Shown in pieces: positions 6,438-6,798 of a stretch of DNA of 6,798 nucleotides (its first letter is position 1; each line of letters begins with the position of its first letter). The notes below the pieces were generated by a model. That model saw only the letters and a list, made by a program, of their open reading frames with translations, was not told the DNA's origin and searched no databases. This stretch comes from Oscillospiraceae bacterium. Lineage in GTDB: Bacteria; Bacillota; Clostridia; Oscillospirales; Ruminococcaceae. The translations under genes were made by a program, and so were the position numbers. The stretch covers positions 1 through 6,798 of the forward strand of contig JAFOYK010000085.1 in the NCBI GenBank assembly GCA_017424665.1. Reading direction: 5' to 3'.

Positions 6438-6689
6438 ACTCATAAACGAAAAAGGTTCTCCGCGGTACCACCCGCATTCCCGCCGGAAAAACCAACGGGC
6501 ACTTAATATTGCCTTTAACGGAGCAACCCGTTTTTGCCTAATCGAAAAATCTTTCAGCAAAACCGCTCGCGGGTGAACTTCGGAAAAATTTTAAATCCGC
6601 GGAAAAACTTTCAGCCCAATGGTTTTTCCTCTCTTTTCGGAAAAATAAAACCTACTCTCCCGGTCAGTGCGTTATATATATTAACAACA
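6399..6689 (-). promoter_or_regulatory. T-box riboswitch leader, tRNA-Phe specific (UUC specifier)
   Basis: The conserved T-box sequence GGGTGGTACCGCGG is at 6473-6460. The antiterminator can be drawn base by base: GGG (6473-6471) with CCC (6431-6429), a bulge TGGTACC (6470-6464), then GCGGAGA (6463-6457) with TCTTCGT (6438-6432). The bulge UGGU would pair with the ACCA end of uncharged tRNA, which fits the A discriminator usual for tRNA-Phe. In stem I, AGAGTAGG (about 6658-6651), AGAGAGG and GGCTGAAAG are typical conserved elements. The specifier loop reads GAAG-TTC-A, with the codon TTC at 6577-6575 followed by the usual A, so it reads Phe and matches the downstream gene. CTCCGTTAAAG and AAGTGCCCGTTGG before the T-box are also typical. 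Uncharged tRNA-Phe should stabilise the antiterminator and allow pheS transcription. The 5' end is estimated from the promoter. Confidence 0.95.
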
Positions 6690-6695
6690 AAAGAG

Positions 6696-6724
6696 ATAAT
6701 AACATAATTAAAAGCAATTTTCAA
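6696..6724 (-). promoter_or_regulatory. Sigma-A-type promoter of the phe operon
   Basis: On the minus strand TTGAAA (6724-6719) and TATTAT (6701-6696) are separated by 17 bases. Transcription would begin near 6689, just before the first paired element of the T-box stem I, giving a leader of about 360 bases to the pheS start. Confidence 0.8.
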
Positions 6725-6736
6725 CCCCCTTTTCGA

Positions 6737-6764
6737 TTGAAAAATAAAGAAGGGGTGGTATAAT
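6737..6764 (+). promoter_or_regulatory. Divergent consensus promoter reading out of the window
   Basis: TTGAAA (6737-6742), a 16-base spacer, and a perfect TATAAT (6759-6764) with an extended -10 TGG (6756-6758). It points to the right, away from the phe operon, and its -35 lies 12 bases from the -35 of the pheS promoter. Transcription would start at about 6771, at the very edge of the second repeat copy. The gene it serves is outside the window. A competing reading of the same bases as a ribosome binding site plus ATG is described in the findings. Confidence 0.65.
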
Positions 6765-6771
6765 GGATAAA

Positions 6772-6798
6772 ATGCCTTCCCCTTGAGGGGAAGGTGTC
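6772..6798 (+). repeat. Start of a second copy of the structured repeat (cut by window end)
   Basis: Positions 6772-6796 are identical over 25 bases to 4742-4766, including the CCTTCCCC-TTGA-GGGGAAGG hairpin, in the same orientation. The copies diverge at once afterwards (TGTC here, TGCC there) and the window ends. TGTC fits the ..GTGTC.. type end seen, in reverse, at the right side of copy 1 (GCTGTCCCC on the minus strand). The full extent cannot be seen. Confidence 0.8.

Noticed and set aside
6336..6560. A 74-codon minus-strand frame within the pheS leader.
   Set aside because: It covers the conserved T-box and terminator structures, which explain the sequence fully; no ribosome binding site or protein motif supports it.

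Overview
The window looks like ordinary chromosome from a low-to-medium GC member of the Firmicutes, most likely a gut-type Clostridia (Oscillospirales-like). The evidence is a Firmicutes-style T-box leader in front of pheS, strong AGGAGG-type ribosome binding sites, short rho-independent terminators, and a hairpin-rich dispersed repeat of a kind I associate with that group. The placement is inference; no rRNA or marker phylogeny is available here.

Layout. On the + strand, 2-121 is the C-terminal end of a protein that looks like the EcsC family. Fourteen bases later comes a complete amidohydrolase of the YtcJ / amidohydrolase_3 type (136-1680), probably in the same transcript. A bidirectional terminator (1688-1723) separates it from a convergent nitroreductase-family gene (2243-1731, minus).

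The rest of the window, read on the minus strand from right to left, is a phenylalanyl-tRNA synthetase operon. It has a promoter (6724-6696), a T-box leader with a UUC (Phe) specifier and mutually exclusive antiterminator and terminator (about 6689-6399), pheS from a TTG start (6329-5310), an unrecognised 131-residue protein (5290-4895), a structured repeat element (about 4742-4888), pheT (4720-2339), and a terminator (2332-2304). PheS and PheT form the alpha2-beta2 enzyme that charges tRNA-Phe. The T-box should switch the operon on when uncharged tRNA-Phe accumulates. The extra gene and the repeat between pheS and pheT are the least ordinary parts of the window.

At the right edge a strong consensus promoter points away from the operon (+ strand, 6737-6764). 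It runs straight into a second copy of the same repeat, cut by the window end. I see no phage, CRISPR, toxin-antitoxin, transposase, tRNA or rRNA genes. The best candidates for something undescribed are the small pheS-pheT spacer gene and the repeat family.
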